The notes beneath the pieces were generated by a model. The model searched no databases and was not told the DNA's origin. It saw only the letters and a program-made list of their open reading frames with translations. Positions 1 to 10,900 of a stretch of DNA of 64,000 nt are shown one piece after another; the first letter of the stretch is position 1, and each line of letters starts with the position of its first letter. Origin of the DNA: Humulus lupulus (lineage: Eukaryota > Streptophyta > Magnoliopsida > Rosales > Cannabaceae); contig NC_084795.1 of NCBI RefSeq assembly GCF_963169125.1, positions 137,431,701 through 137,495,700 of the forward strand, read 5' to 3'. The position numbers and the translations under genes were made by a program.

Positions 1-949
1 TTTATCATTAATTTGTTTGTTAGTGAATTGTTGTTCATTTTCATTTTCCACCACTCACATAACTGCATGTGTAATTAAAACAAAAGGATATCGAGTGGCT
101 TAGTTCCATGGTTACTGAGCAACCAGTGAACTATGGTCGACCTAAAACAAACTGTTTTTTGTTTTTACAGAGGATAACACATTTATTCTCGTTTTCCATT
201 CTTGATTTGGTGCATTGATTAGCTTAATTTTTTAATTGATGTGGATAAAAGGATAGCAGCCAGCTTCTGACGTTTGGTTTGGTTTTCCGTTTTCCATTCT
301 TTGCCATTGAGCAGAGCCATTTTGCACCGCCACTTCTACACGGCGCCGAAAATTGAAGGAGGCGCTGGGAGCAAATAGCTTTTTATGAAATTTAACTTTT
401 CTCGCATTATGGTATTTCTGTCTCACCAATCAAATGAGATGGATGAGAATTAGGGAGGAACATTGCTTGAAAAGTTGTAATATACTGAGTTGGTGGTTTC
501 TCTAGCCGCGGTCCTGTAAATAGAGGTCATTGTGATGTAAACTTGTGATACATGTTCATTCAATTCATCTATATCCCTGTTAAATCATTTTGTCAAGCTC
601 AAGTCAAATAGCATATTCTTTTCCTCTTTGTATTTCTTTTGTTCTTATTCAGTTCACGGGGTGAAAATGATGGGAGAGTCACTGTTTTGGTGCGGGCCGC
701 TAGAGGCAAACTCCTTGTGCATCGTACTTTTTTTATGGAGTAAATGCTTGTTGCAAAACTCGCAACAAACAAATTGAGTAACAAACTTTATTTTATATAT
801 TATTGAATTCATCTATCAAGAATTTTCTCTCAAAATTTTCATATTGTACCTTTTTCATACAAGAAGATATAAGAAAAAAAAATATCAGTACTTTCTTATA
901 CACAACAACAATATTAGTCAGTGTACATGATTTACAATGACTTGCTAAT
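1..949. other. AT-rich sequence with no recognised gene
   Basis: Only short reading frames without family resemblance are present here (for example at 232-429 and 599-784 on the minus strand). I see no LTR terminus, primer site or coding block. The last part may be the diverged 5' portion of the copia LTR that becomes clearly recognisable at about 950, so the right-hand limit is uncertain. Confidence 0.5.
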
Positions 950-2509
950 TTACGATATGATCTATTTACACATTGTGGTGTTATGTTATTTCCAGAATAT
1001 TAGTAGAGAAAATAAGATTTGATGTATTTGTTACATTGGACTTGACCGATATTGACCATTGATAGGATAAGTAAACATACCGTTATTATCTATTCAAGTC
1101 ATATCATATAGTTGACCATAGGTCAATTCAATCTCAATTCTGAGTGGTTAGTATTCTAACTGATTGTATTATTTGAGTTCTTTGACTTGTTCGTTACCAG
1201 CTTACCCTACGGACTAGCCCATACTTACATTTTGGGAACTCGGTAGTATAATTGAGTGAGAGTGTTAATCATAGATATGAACATCTATAGCTTCTGATGA
1301 AGAAGTGAAACGAAGGTTTCCTTTTAGTTTGGTTCAAGGTGTTAAATGATAGAGATCTCATTTCAGTAATTAAATTAGTTTACTGAAATATCATTTACAA
1401 GGAACTAAGTGTTTTAAGGATAAAATACAATGAGGGGTAAAACGGTATTTTAGTCCCATCTCATTGTAGACCGTCTATAGAGGATTGAGTGACAATTATG
1501 GTTGTAACAATGGATAATTAATAGCGTATCTATATTTGTTATAGAGCGTTCTATGAATTCAAGAGTGCAATTCCAAGTCTATAGTGGAGTCACGAGGAAT
1601 TAATAAGTTAGTAAATTTATTTGTTAGATTTATGATAACTTATTGGAGCTTGATTTCATAGGCCCATGGTCCCCATTGTACCTTGGATAAAATCATCTAG
1701 ATAGTCTCAATTAATTGATTTAATCATCAATTAGAATTATCAAAGTTGACTAGGGCAATTTTGGATAGTTTCACAGAGTTGTGTAATTTTGAGAAGAAAA
1801 GAGAAATTATGGCAAATTTATTAATTAAGATAAATTGGTATCTAAATTAATAAATAAATTTAAATCAAGGTTCAAATTATAAATAATTAATTTGATAAAG
1901 GATTTAAATAATTATTTAATTAATTAAATCAATAGAAAATAATACATGCATTGATTTTAAGTCCAATGGGCTTATAATCAAATGAGAAATTTCACGGGCC
2001 TATAGCCCATGATAATTTCGACCTAGGGCTTCAAAATGGTTGTTATTTTATTGATTTTTTAATTAAATTAAATGGCCTAATTGAGTCTATAGAAGGAGTG
2101 CTTAGTGAGAAGTTTGATAAGTCAGATTTTCTGATAGTTTTAGATTCTCTCTAAACACAAGTCCTTTTCTAAACCTCTTTGTTATTTTCTCTTCTTCTCT
2201 CTATATCTATCTCATGTGTTGAGAATTGCCCACACTAGTCTAGGTGGTTCTAAGGACACATTGGAAGATTGTGAAGAAAATAGAAGATCGATTCAGTTTC
2301 TTGATAATACTCTGCGACAGAGAGGATACAAGAGTTAGAGAAACTGAAGGAAGGACTCTTAATTCCACTGCGTATACTGTAAGTATTATATTATTTGTTT
2401 CTCTTTGAATTCAATTTTAGAAACATGTTTTAAGCTATCTTGTATTAATTTGTTTAATATTAGATATACATGAAAATAAATAAAGATCTTGTATGCGTTT
2501 TTCTAACAG
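950..2509 (+). repeat. Ty1/copia LTR, 5' end diverged or missing
   Basis: From about 950 this matches the reverse complement of the solo LTR at 12088-13885, and from about 1200 it is nearly identical to the LTR at 32958-34287. Shared landmarks are the block around 1200 (CCCTACGGACTAGCCC), the block around 1560-1600 (GAGTCACGAGGAATTAATAA) and the terminal block ending in AACA at 2509. A normal TG start cannot be placed, so the 5' end is diverged or truncated. The roughly 30 bases after 2509 match nothing else I can identify, and then element A integrase begins. Confidence 0.8.
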
Positions 2510-2540
2510 ATATCACTCAGGTCATGCCAGGACTTATTGG

Positions 2541-3237
2541 TGAAGTAGTCGACGGCAACCACTGCATACTTTACACCACCTTTTCCTGTAGGCAAAGATC
2601 CGATTAGATCTATTCCCCAAACTGCGAAGGGCCATGGACTCTGCATCTGCTTTAACTCGTTGGGAGCTGCTCGTGGGATTTTAGAAAATCTCTGACACTT
2701 GTCACACCTCCGCACGAACTCCATTGAGTCTTCATTCATGGTTGGCCAGAAGTATCCTTGCCTTAGGATCTTTTTCGACAAACTTTGCCCCCCAGCGTGG
2801 TCCCCGCAAAAGCCTTCGTGTACCTCTTTCATCAACTCTTTGGCTTTCTCCTTTGTTATAAATCTGAGGAGTGGCATGGAGTATCCCCTTCGGTACAGGA
2901 TCTCGTCGACCAGGATATACCTAGCAGCTTGACGCTGTAGGGTCCTGGCTTTGTTTCTGTCTGTTGGTAGTACGCCGCTTGACAGATACTCTACATATGG
3001 TGCCATCCATGTATCTGCCATCTGGATGACCAGAGTGGTTTCTGCTGCTTGGATGCTTGGTGCCGATAGTCGTTTGACTAGAACTATGTTCAGAGTATCA
3101 GCATCCTTTGCACTTGCCAACTTTGCCAAAGCGTTCGCATTGGAATTCTGATCGCGAGGTACTTGCTGGAGAGTGTATCTGTCGAACTGGGCTAACAGAT
3201 CCTTTGCTTTGTTCAGATAGGCGACCATCTTCAAACC
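2541..3237 (-). pseudogene. Tat element A integrase, N-terminal part
   Basis: Integrase inserts the retroelement cDNA into chromosomal DNA. The visible part holds the end of the RNase H linker, then the HHCC zinc-binding region: HEGFCGDH followed by CDKC about 30 residues later. The start of the catalytic core follows, with WGIDLIGSLPTGKGG and AVVAVDYFT. The first core Asp (GIDLIG) is present. Homology ends just after DYFT, so the second Asp, the catalytic Glu and the C-terminal domain are gone. It is in frame with the RT-RNase H block upstream, separated by a single TGA (3238-3240) where elements B and C read Arg (YQARG). A CGA-to-TGA change explains this. The truncated end reads into unrelated sequence next to the copia LTR. 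Confidence 0.85.
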
Positions 3238-5046
3238 TCACGCCTGGTACTCTCCCAAGACTTGGTTCACCACTAGTTGTGAATCCCTATAGATGTCAAG
3301 AAATTTTATGTTCATATCCTTGGCTAACCGCAATCCAGCGAGTAGTGCTTCATATTCGGCTTCATTGTTAGAAGCAGTGAAGTCAAATCTGATTGCACAG
3401 TGAAATCGATGCCCTTCCGGCGTTATCAATATCACTCCTGCTCCTGCGTGGGATTCGTTGGATGAACCGTCTGTAAACAATTTCCACAAGGGTGTTTGGA
3501 TTTGACACTCAGGCTCGCTGAATTTGGCGATGAAGTCAGCCAAGGCTTGTCCTTTTATCGCTGCTTGCGGCAAGTAAGATATGTTGAATTGCCCTAGTTC
3601 GACTGCCCACTTTAGTAATCTTCCTGCAGCCTCTGGCTTTTGCAGGACTTGTCGAAGAGGCTGGTTGGTCAATACCGTAATTGGATGGGCTTGGAAGTAA
3701 GGCCGCAGCTTCCTAGAGGCCAAAACCAAACAATAGGCTAACCTTTCAATGGGGGGATACCTCAACTCTGCTCCGATCAACCTTTTGCTTACATAATAGA
3801 CAGCCTTCTGCACACCTTCTTCTTCTCTTACTAGAACAGCACTAGCAGCGTAGTCCGTGATTGCCAGGTAGATGAACAAAGTCTCTTTATCGACCGGCTT
3901 TGACAGGATGGGTGGTTGCGCCATATGCGTTTTTAGCGCTTGAAAGGCCTGTTCGCACTCATCTTTCCATTCAAATTTCTTATTGCCTCTTAGTAGATTG
4001 AAAAATGGGACGCACTTATCTGTCGATTTCGAAATGAATCTACTGAGAGCAGCAATCCTCCCGATCAGGCTTTGGACATCCTTAATTTTTACTGGCGACT
4101 TCATCTCGATCAGGGCCTTTATTTTCTCGGGATTAGCTTCAATTCCTCTCGAGTTAACTATAAATCCCAAGAACTTCCTTGATCCTACTCCGAAGGAGAA
4201 TTTAAGGGGATTTAACTTCATCCTATATTTATTCAGGACGTTGAAGCATTCCTGCAAATCCCTTACATGCCCTTCTGCTTTCTTTGACTTAACCAGCATG
4301 TCGTCAACGTAAACCTCCATGTTTGTGCCGATCAGCTCCTTAAACATGTGGTTGACGAGTCTCTGGTAAGTCGCATTAGCGTTTTTCAAACCGAAGGGCA
4401 TTGCCTTGTAACAGTAGAGCCCTGTATCAGTTCGAAAGCTAGTGTGATCCTCATCAGGGGGATGCATACTGATTTGATTATACCCAGAGTATGCATCCAT
4501 GAATGAGAGGATCTCATTCTCTGCAGTGGCATCGACCAGTTGGTCGATCCTCGGGAGTGGGAAACAGTCTTTGGGGCAGGCTCTATTTAGGTTTGTAAAA
4601 TCCACGCACGTACGCCACTTGCCATTCGGCTTGGGCACTAGTACGGGATTAGAGACCCACGATGGATAAAACGCCACCCTGATGAACCCATTCTCCTTCA
4701 GCTTCTCGACTTCCTCTTTTAAGGCCTTTGATCTATCTTTGTCGAGCAGCCTTCTTTTTTGTTGCATTGGTGGAAAGTTTTTGTCGATGTTCAGGACATG
4801 GCTGATGAATACAGGATCTATTCCGACCATGTCTTTGTGTGACCAGGAAAAGACGTCCTGGTTCCTCCTTAAGAACTCCACCAGTGCTTGTTTTGTTGTT
4901 GTCTCTAAGTTTTTATCGACTTTCACAACTCTGGTCAGATTTTCCTCATTGAGTTGGACCTCTTCAAGGTCCTCGATGGGTCCCACTTCTTCTTCAAAAT
5001 CCCCAAAGCGAGGATCTAAGTCTCTATTCTCACTTTGGGCAACGCC
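3238..5046 (-). pseudogene. Tat element A reverse transcriptase and RNase H
   Basis: This is the copying enzyme of the element: RNA-templated DNA synthesis followed by RNA strand removal. One open frame of about 600 codons runs from the protease boundary to a TGA at 3238. RT shows VPKPNGKWRTCVDF, SFMDAYSGYNQI, MPFGLKNA and the catalytic YVDDMLVKSK box. RNase H shows the three acidic sites: Asp in FTDGSSNE, Glu in NNEAEYEALLAGL and Asp in YRDSQLVVNQ. Apart from the final stop this is the best preserved RT-RNase H in the window. An in-frame TAG at 5047-5049 separates it from protease, and element C has the same TAG at the same place (21099-21101). It could be decay or a shared readthrough site. 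Confidence 0.92.
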
Positions 5047-5586
5047 CTATTTGGTGAGATTATCACCTGAGCGGGCTTGAACATCAGTTGCCATTTGCAA
5101 CTCCTTTCCGGCGGCATCTCTCGATACACCCTTCTTTGCCTTGGTGACCGAGGCGTTGTAGCACTCCCTCGCTTCCCTCTGGTTTCCCAACACGCATCCT
5201 ACCCCTGCGTCCGTTGGGAATTTCATTGCGAGGTGCCATATAGAAGTGACGCCTCGCAGGTCGACCAGAATTGGTCTCCCTATCACAGCGTTGTACGCTG
5301 AAGGACAATCAACTACTATAAAAGTAGTGAGTAATGTCCTGTTAGCAGGTGTAGTGCCTGCTGTGACTGGGAGTCTAATCGTCCCTACTGGGGCGAGCCC
5401 TTCTCCAGAAAAACCATAAATGATTTGGTTGCATGGCTCCAAGTCTTTCATGGACAACTTCATCCTTTCCAGTGAGGACTTGTATAGGATGTTGATCGAA
5501 CTTCCTATATCGACCAACACCCTTTTCACCATCATGTTCGCGATCTGTACGTCCATGATCAGCGGATCGGAGTGTGGGAATCGCAC
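5047..5586 (-). pseudogene. Tat element A aspartic protease
   Basis: This retropepsin-type protease would cut the Gag-Pol polyprotein. The active-site region reads VLVDIGSSINILY, where related copies have VDNGSS, and the flap-end motif NAVIGRP lies about 75 residues later. An FPHSDPLIM block precedes it, equivalent to FPHNDPLV in B and E. A poorly conserved linker of about 60 residues follows, ending at TAG 5047-5049. The frame is the same as the downstream RT, so protease and RT were one polyprotein apart from this stop. The Asn-to-Ile change beside the catalytic Asp is unusual in this family and may reduce activity. I take 5586 as the earliest convincing Met; the true polyprotein started in gag. 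Confidence 0.85.
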
Positions 5587-5849
5587 GTGCTAGGCGTCGT
5601 CGTCAGAGAAGGTGATCAGTTGCTCCTCTGTTCGAGCCTTTTTTGGTGCTCGATCCTCAACACTCATCATCTCGATGTCCTGGTCATGGTGCAGGGTTCA
5701 AGCATATCGTTCCCTCACTTTCCCACTATCTCCTGCAAGATGTGGGCCTCCGCAGATGGTGAGTAGGGTACCTACCACGGGAGCTGGCTGTAAAGGTGGT
5801 GAGCATTGGCGTGCAGGCGCCGACTCATTGCCACCTTGAGCCTCTCGCT

Positions 5850-7972
5850 GAGAACCTCCCGCGGCTTATACATATCTTCTTAAATGTCCCTGTCTTATCA
5901 GGAACTCAATTTCGTCCTTCAGTTGGTTACACTCATTGGTGTCGTGCCCGTAGTCGTTATGAAAACGACAAAACTTTGTTGAATCTCTCTTGGAGATATC
6001 TTTTCTTATTGGTGTGGGTCGTTTGTAGGGCACGCTTGAGCTGGTCGCCTGGTAGACCTCAGCTCGGCTTTCAACAAGGGCAGTGTAATTGGTGAATCTC
6101 GGTTCATATCGATTACCTTTGGGGCGCTTACTCTCGGAGGTTGAGGGTTCGTTGCTCGCTCGCTTTCCACCATTCTTACCATTTCCATTCTCGTTGCCTT
6201 TGCCGTTGCCATTGGGCTTCGACCCGTTGGCGGCTTTGGTGGGTTCTTCTTTGGGCCCCTTGTCTTTTGCTGGCGATTTCCCTTCATTGGCAATCGCGTC
6301 CTCGAGCTTGATGTACCGATCAGCTCGATCTAAAAACTCCTAGGTACTTTTAATCCCATGCTTTCTGAGGCTACTCCAGAGGGGAGAATGGCGCCTAACC
6401 CCAGCAGTTAGGGCCATCATCTTGCCTTCATCGCCCACAGTCTTGGCTCCAGCTGCAGCTTGCATGAAGCGCTGAACGTATTCCTTCAAGGGCTCCCCCT
6501 CTTTCTGGCGTATCTCGACCAGTTGGTTCGCCTCAGTGGGGTGCACACGACCCGCATAGAACTGTCCGTAAAACTCCTTCACGAACATCTCCTAGAATAC
6601 TATACTTGCAGAAGGGAACTTAAAGAACCACTCCTGGGCGGCATCAGAAAGTGTCACTGGGAAGATCCTGTAGCGAGCATCTTCAGAGACTTTCTGAATG
6701 TCCATTTGTATCTCAAACTTGTTGACATGAGATACTGGGTCTCCATACCCGTCGAAATTTGGCAGTGTCGGCATCTTGAACTTACTGGAGGTTTCTGCCA
6801 CAGCAATCCTCTGTACGAAAGGGGTGCCTCTCCTCCGATCGTACTCAATGTGTGATGTTCGCCCTCGACCAGCTGCTGCACAACCTGGTTTAGGGCATCG
6901 ATTTGAGCCTGAATAGCTTCTGGGATTGCTGGGGCCTCTGGTGCCGGGGGAATGTACTCATCGTGCCTTTCTCTGCGGTCGTTGAGTACATCCCTCAAAT
7001 CATCGTCTCTTTGTCGCTGGCTCTGATTCGACTAAAGACGTTATTTTGCCTGGGCTGCTCCCCAGCGTTATGACCTGCTGGTCGGTCTTCTCTAGGTGGG
7101 GGGCTCCTGCCTCCACCTCTCTCTTCGTTCCTCTGGCCAGCATTTCCTCTGCCTGAGTCGGCTTCATTGTTGCCATGGCCATCTCTGAACCGTGGCTGGC
7201 TATGGTGCGACCGACTATTCCCTCTGTTACCTCCTTGGGCTGGCATTTCCCAAGCGTTAGGGGGAGGCCTACGCTGGTCGGTGGGTCCCCATGCATTGTC
7301 ATGCCGTGGGTGGCCCCTGACTGCAGAGCCTGTCTCTGAGTTCCTCTTGTTGGCAGAAGGACGCTACCCCCTGCTCGGTGGATGCGACTCTTCACCCCCT
7401 GGGCGACTAGGGCTGCGGGGCTGTTGCCCGGCCCTATTCTGCCTCGGGCGCGGGGGATTTCCTCGACTAGCCTGAGACGGAGGCTGTGTCTCAGGGTCCC
7501 TAGGTGGGACATCATCTTGAGGCATAGGTGGCTGCTCCAGCCTCTGAGGGCTTATTGGCTGGAGCGGAGGACTAGGATTGGGACCCCTTTGAGGTGGCCC
7601 GTTTGATGGATGATCTGGCTGGGAGGCTGGTGCAGCCTGATTCCTAGCCAGCTGGGTGGCTTCTTCAAGGGCTGCCATGGCATCCCTCTGCCGACGGTCC
7701 ATCTCCGCCTGCCGCTCGCTCAGCTCCTGGCGCACTATCTCCCTTTGCTACGACGCCATTATCTCGGCAACATTCTCTTGATTGGCCCTTAGATTGGCCA
7801 ACTTATCTTGCAACACCCCCAGTGTTGTCTTCAGGGTCTCAGAATCCAACTCCTCCTCATCAAACTCCAAATGAGGTTCGTCTTCAGCCACATTTGGTGG
7901 AGGAGGGTGGGATGGTGCAGCGGCAGCCTGTCCAGTCTTCTTGGTAGTTTTCACCATTAGATCTTTTGTCAA
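5850..7972 (-). pseudogene. Tat element A gag, frameshifted
   Basis: Gag would form the cytoplasmic particle that packages element RNA. The first Met is at 7972, followed by an acidic N-terminal part. Long Pro/Arg/Gln-rich low-complexity stretches cover about 7000-7740. A retrotransposon-gag core follows at about 6340-6800, with motifs such as FDGYGDPVSHVNKFE, WFFKFP and GEPLKEYVQRF. A Lys/Asn-rich linker leads to a zinc-finger-like CRFHNDYGHDTNEC at about 5925-5970. Several frameshifts and stops break it, including stops near 7748, 7364, 6592 and 6340. The Pro/Gln-rich N-terminal half is long for a gypsy gag but typical of Tat elements. The downstream neighbour is protease, about 260 bp away. 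Confidence 0.8.
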
Positions 7973-7973
7973 G

Positions 7974-7991
7974 CTCTCAATGAAAGCACCA
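7974..7991 (-). promoter_or_regulatory. Primer binding site of Tat element A
   Basis: On the minus strand TGGTGCTTTCATTGAGAG lies 3 bases inside the LTR end at 7995. The same 18 bases occur at 63851-63868 in element B in the same place. A tRNA 3' end would anneal here to prime minus-strand DNA synthesis. I do not assign the tRNA. Confidence 0.75.
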
Positions 7992-7994
7992 GAA

Positions 7995-8544
7995 TGCTGA
8001 CCCTCATTTTGGTCAACAACACGGAGTCAGATAAACAACATGAAAATAGTACAAATCTTGAGAAAACAATCTAATGGAAAATAAAGAACACAAAGAATTA
8101 TAGTGGTTCGGCCCCAATGATTGGTAATGACCTACGTCCACTTGATTGGTGTGATTAAAGAACTAGGGTTCCTGAGTTTCACAGACCTTAGAAGGAGAAA
8201 ACAATACAAACGATGGATAATAGTAATGCAATTCGAAAAAAGATCAAAAGATCCCCCCTTGAGCTATTTCTTGTATATTTATAGGCTCAAGGAGGGTTAC
8301 ATGAGTCAATTAGTCATATCTTTCCTTAATAAACGGATCTTCAGGTTATAATGAAGAGATATTCTCGGATATCATTACAACTGCACAGATTTATTCATAA
8401 ATAAACGGAATATACGACCAGGCTGGTCGTATATAAAACTTGAACTCCGCCTACGGAAATATCTCTGGTCGATACGCGAGTAGCATCTCTGCCACATGTC
8501 AAAAATTCTTGCTACGTCATCAATAGCTATTTTTTGGATAAACA
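7995..8544 (-). repeat. LTR of Tat element A (550 bp)
   Basis: On the minus strand it runs from TGTTTATCC (8544) to GGTCAGCA (7995). It matches the LTR of element C (28424-29006) and the solo LTR at 60178-60800, sharing the start TGTTTACC(C/T)-AAAAA, a TATAAATA box, and a GTGGACGTAGGTCATTACC block before the end. The last 24 bp form a hairpin. The other LTR of element A is not present. Confidence 0.85.
8276..8283 (-). promoter_or_regulatory. TATA box in LTR A
   Basis: TATAAATA on the minus strand lies inside the LTR in a context (GAGCC before it, AAATAGCTC shortly after) shared with the solo LTR at 60473-60480 and with LTR C at 28709-28716. It is the probable Pol II promoter for gag-pol RNA. 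Confidence 0.65.
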
Positions 8545-9027
8545 GAGTTTAAATAGGGTTCGGTTTAGGCTAAAAGAGCGATACTAGACTTGTTTAGAAA
8601 TAAGGTATTTGAAAACTAGGCAAAATTTATGAGTTTTGTTAGAAAAATGTCATTGATGAATAGATTAGGATACCTGTTTGGATGTAGAAGTTGAGAGGTT
8701 TTTAGGTTTGGCCCTGGGTAGCTTAAGGGTCACGATTCCTTAAGCAGTTTTGCATTAAACCACTTTAAAAAGAAAAGTAGTGGGTCTGATGAGTCTGACA
8801 CATGAATCTCGAAGTATCATGGAATTTCCCGAATTCATAGCGTGTGGCCTAGTAGGACTACGCGTGGAACCACGCATTGATGCTAGGACATATCTTAGCT
8901 CGTGTAAATTTAGAATCACCAAAAGTAAACCACTTAAACCCTCGGTTCACCGTACCTTTATCGCCGTAGCTAGTAATTGTCTTAGGTCGCCATTAATAGG
9001 CCACTTTGTCGTCAGGCGAGCTAGATC
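8545..9027 (+). other. Non-coding upstream region of antisense gene A2
   Basis: This matches the region upstream of the antisense genes of F (about 40274-40590, opposite strand) and B (about 53090-53450). Conserved pieces include the stretch around 8741-8775 (CACGATTCCTTAAGCAGTTT) and the stretch at 8978-9020 before the ATG. The TATA-like box present in B at 53393 is degraded here. Because this DNA belongs to a B/F-type element, LTR A at 8544 appears to have inserted into it. Confidence 0.6.
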
Positions 9028-9829
9028 ATGGCCCCACCAAAGAAAAATTTCACGAGCTCCTCTACCCAGAACAAGAATAAGGGCAAGCAGATCGCGTCCA
9101 AATCTCCAATTCCTCGCTTCGGCCCAGTAGTGGAGATGGAACTTGTTGTTGACCCTAACGCTTTTTTCGAGGCCGAGCACATTGTGTCCCGAATAACGTC
9201 ACAAGGGAAAGTGAACAAAATACTGCTGAGCCATGGGATCGAGATGGGAATTGATGGCCTCCTCGCCTAACCTCCGTTGGAAGGAGAGCGGAGCTGCAAC
9301 CCTCTTCAAGATGACTTTGGGGCTTGGAGTGATGAGCATCTAAAGGCAGGTGCCTTCCTCCTATTAGACCAGTACTTCATGGATTTTCTGAACTACGTCG
9401 AACTGGCTCCGTTCTAGCTCCCCCTGAATTCGTATCGACTTTTGGCGAGGTTGAAATACCTATTTCTGAGGCACGAGTAGGAGGTTCCCACCCCAGTAGA
9501 TATTATGTACTTCTTCTGCCTCAAGCCAGTCTTGATCAGAAGGGGCAGGTGACAACTTTTACTACCTCACTCGCTTCCCTAGCCCAGCCTCCGTTATCGA
9601 CCTCCCCAGCCACCCAAATGACTATAAACACCAATTCTTTATGTCAAATGGGTTCAAGAACTGCGATCACCGATACTTCAACCGCCCTCGTAAGTCTCCT
9701 ACCTTTCTGAATTCTGTACGCAAACTCTCTTATCATTTTAATTTTTTTTTTCTGAGTTTAATCCCTCTAACTGAGTTTGTTCCTTGTGCAGCTATATTCA
9801 AGAGGACAGATCGGTCTGAGACCCTTGGT
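9028..9829 (+). pseudogene. Tat antisense gene, copy A2, truncated
   Basis: The product resembles the plant 'putative gypsy type transposon' family (Pfam Transposase_28, named from memory); its function is unknown. It opens with MAPPKKNFTSSS, then a basic Lys/Gln segment, SPIPRFGPVVE, KILLSHGIEMG, EGERS, WSDEHLKAGAF and FFCLKP. Copies B and F show the same order. The frame is broken by TAA 9268, TAG 9415, TAG 9478 and a one-base shift near 9520. A GT-AG intron fits 9690-9792 (CCTC/GTAAGT to TTGTGCAG), at the same place as in B. After 12 more codons the gene is cut by an LTR starting at 9830, so the coiled-coil and C-terminal parts are missing. The rest of this element's pol is not present. 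Confidence 0.75.
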
Positions 9830-10900
9830 GTAACGTCCCAAAATTACCTAATAAGGCTTAGGGCTTTGATTAGGGAGCTAGGATGGCAATATGTGGAATT
9901 ATATGTTTATATGATATATTTGATTGTGATTATGTGAGTTATGTGATAATATAACTAGTTGTGCATGCTTAGGGATATTAAATATGCATGTGGGCCCGTT
10001 TCTTATTAGAAGGGAAATTGTGATAATTTGGTCGTTATGGGCATAATTGTATATATGTGTGCATATATGTGAGAGACCACATTATTATGTGGGTTTATTT
10101 GAGTTACTCGACACGAGACGATCTCAGGGAGCAGGTTAGCGGGAAAGTCACAATGAGACCCAATACTCGATTCGGGGTGAGTCAAGAGGTATTTGGCATT
10201 TAATTGGGTTATCGGGTAATGAGAATGAATAATTGGGGATATATTTGGAGTTAGGGAGTTTAGGAGGGAATACTGGGGAATTTGACCATTTTTCCCTTGG
10301 GGGCGTTTTTGGTACCCCGAGCCTCGAGATTAGCTTAAGTGAAACTTAAGCCTTAGGAAACAAAAAGAACAACAGAACACTCAAACACTGAACCAACTCT
10401 TGCTCTCTTTTCCGCTCATTTTCTCTAAGCTTCCTTAAGCTTGTTTTGGAGAGTTAAGAAGGATTTTGGCTAGAAACCAAAAAAATGAAGGCTTGGGATT
10501 GGGATTTTGATAGCTTTTGGCTAGGGGATCATCATTCACAGCTAAGGTACAATTTATTCTCTGTATTTAACTAAATTATGTTAGAAATCACAGCTATTCT
10601 TGAGGTGTTCTTGAGCTTTATAGCACAAGAGTTGAATTTTGTGTTTTGATGAGTTTTATAACTAGATTTTTGTTGGGTTTTGCTGCTGAGAAGATGTTAG
10701 AACTGTTGTGGTGATTGAATTATGGTTTTGGGGTGAAATTGGGATAGTTTAGGTGGGATTTGGCTGTTGGAAAATGAAGAAAATCTGGGTTCGTAGGGCC
10801 AAGTCGTGACCCGTGTCCCTTTGGTAGAGTGGGAGGGCCTCGGATTAGAGGGGCACGCCGCGACCCTCAAGGGCAGATCGCGACCCGCCTGGGTAGTTTT
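9830..10900 (+). repeat. 5' part of a chromovirus-like Ty3/gypsy LTR (LTR1)
   Basis: It starts TGTAACGTCCC and follows the order of LTR H (47707 onward): 'AATAAGGCTTAG', a GCATGTGGG block, 'GAGACCACA', 'GAGACGATCTC' and 'GGGGTGAG'. It is cut at 10900 by another TGTAATG start. No right half, primer site or coding region follows, so only the left edge is recoverable. Confidence 0.75.

Larger units (their letters stand above)
2541..8544 (-). mobile_element. Tat-type Ty3/gypsy element A, 3'-truncated
   Basis: Read on the minus strand the order is LTR (8544-7995), primer binding site (7991-7974), gag, protease, reverse transcriptase, RNase H and the start of integrase. That order, with integrase last, is Ty3/gypsy. 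The FCxFHxDxGHxTxxC-type gag finger, VDxGSS protease and the TGGTGCTTTCATTGAGAG primer site fit the Tat lineage. The element stops inside integrase near 2541, where a copia LTR and about 30 unassigned bases follow. Its outer LTR edge at 8544 lies in non-coding DNA that belongs to a second Tat copy (A2). Its coding sequence is very close to element C at 21081-24349. Confidence 0.85.

Noticed and set aside
232..784. Two short minus-strand reading frames (65 and 61 codons) as host genes
   Set aside because: No family resemblance, no promoter context and unremarkable composition; chance frames are expected in this length.
3983..5080. Plus-strand frames opposite RT (about 109 and 132 codons)
   Set aside because: They mirror conserved RT coding on the minus strand; similar shadows appear opposite RT in C, F and B.
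9021..9218. Minus-strand frames opposite antisense gene A2
   Set aside because: They are shadows of the conserved plus-strand coding sequence shared with B and F.
7995..9829. LTR A as a shared LTR of two tandem elements (A and A2)
   Set aside because: The DNA right of 8544 matches the upstream region of the antisense gene in B and F, and lacks a polypurine tract before the LTR. Insertion of A into A2 is simpler.
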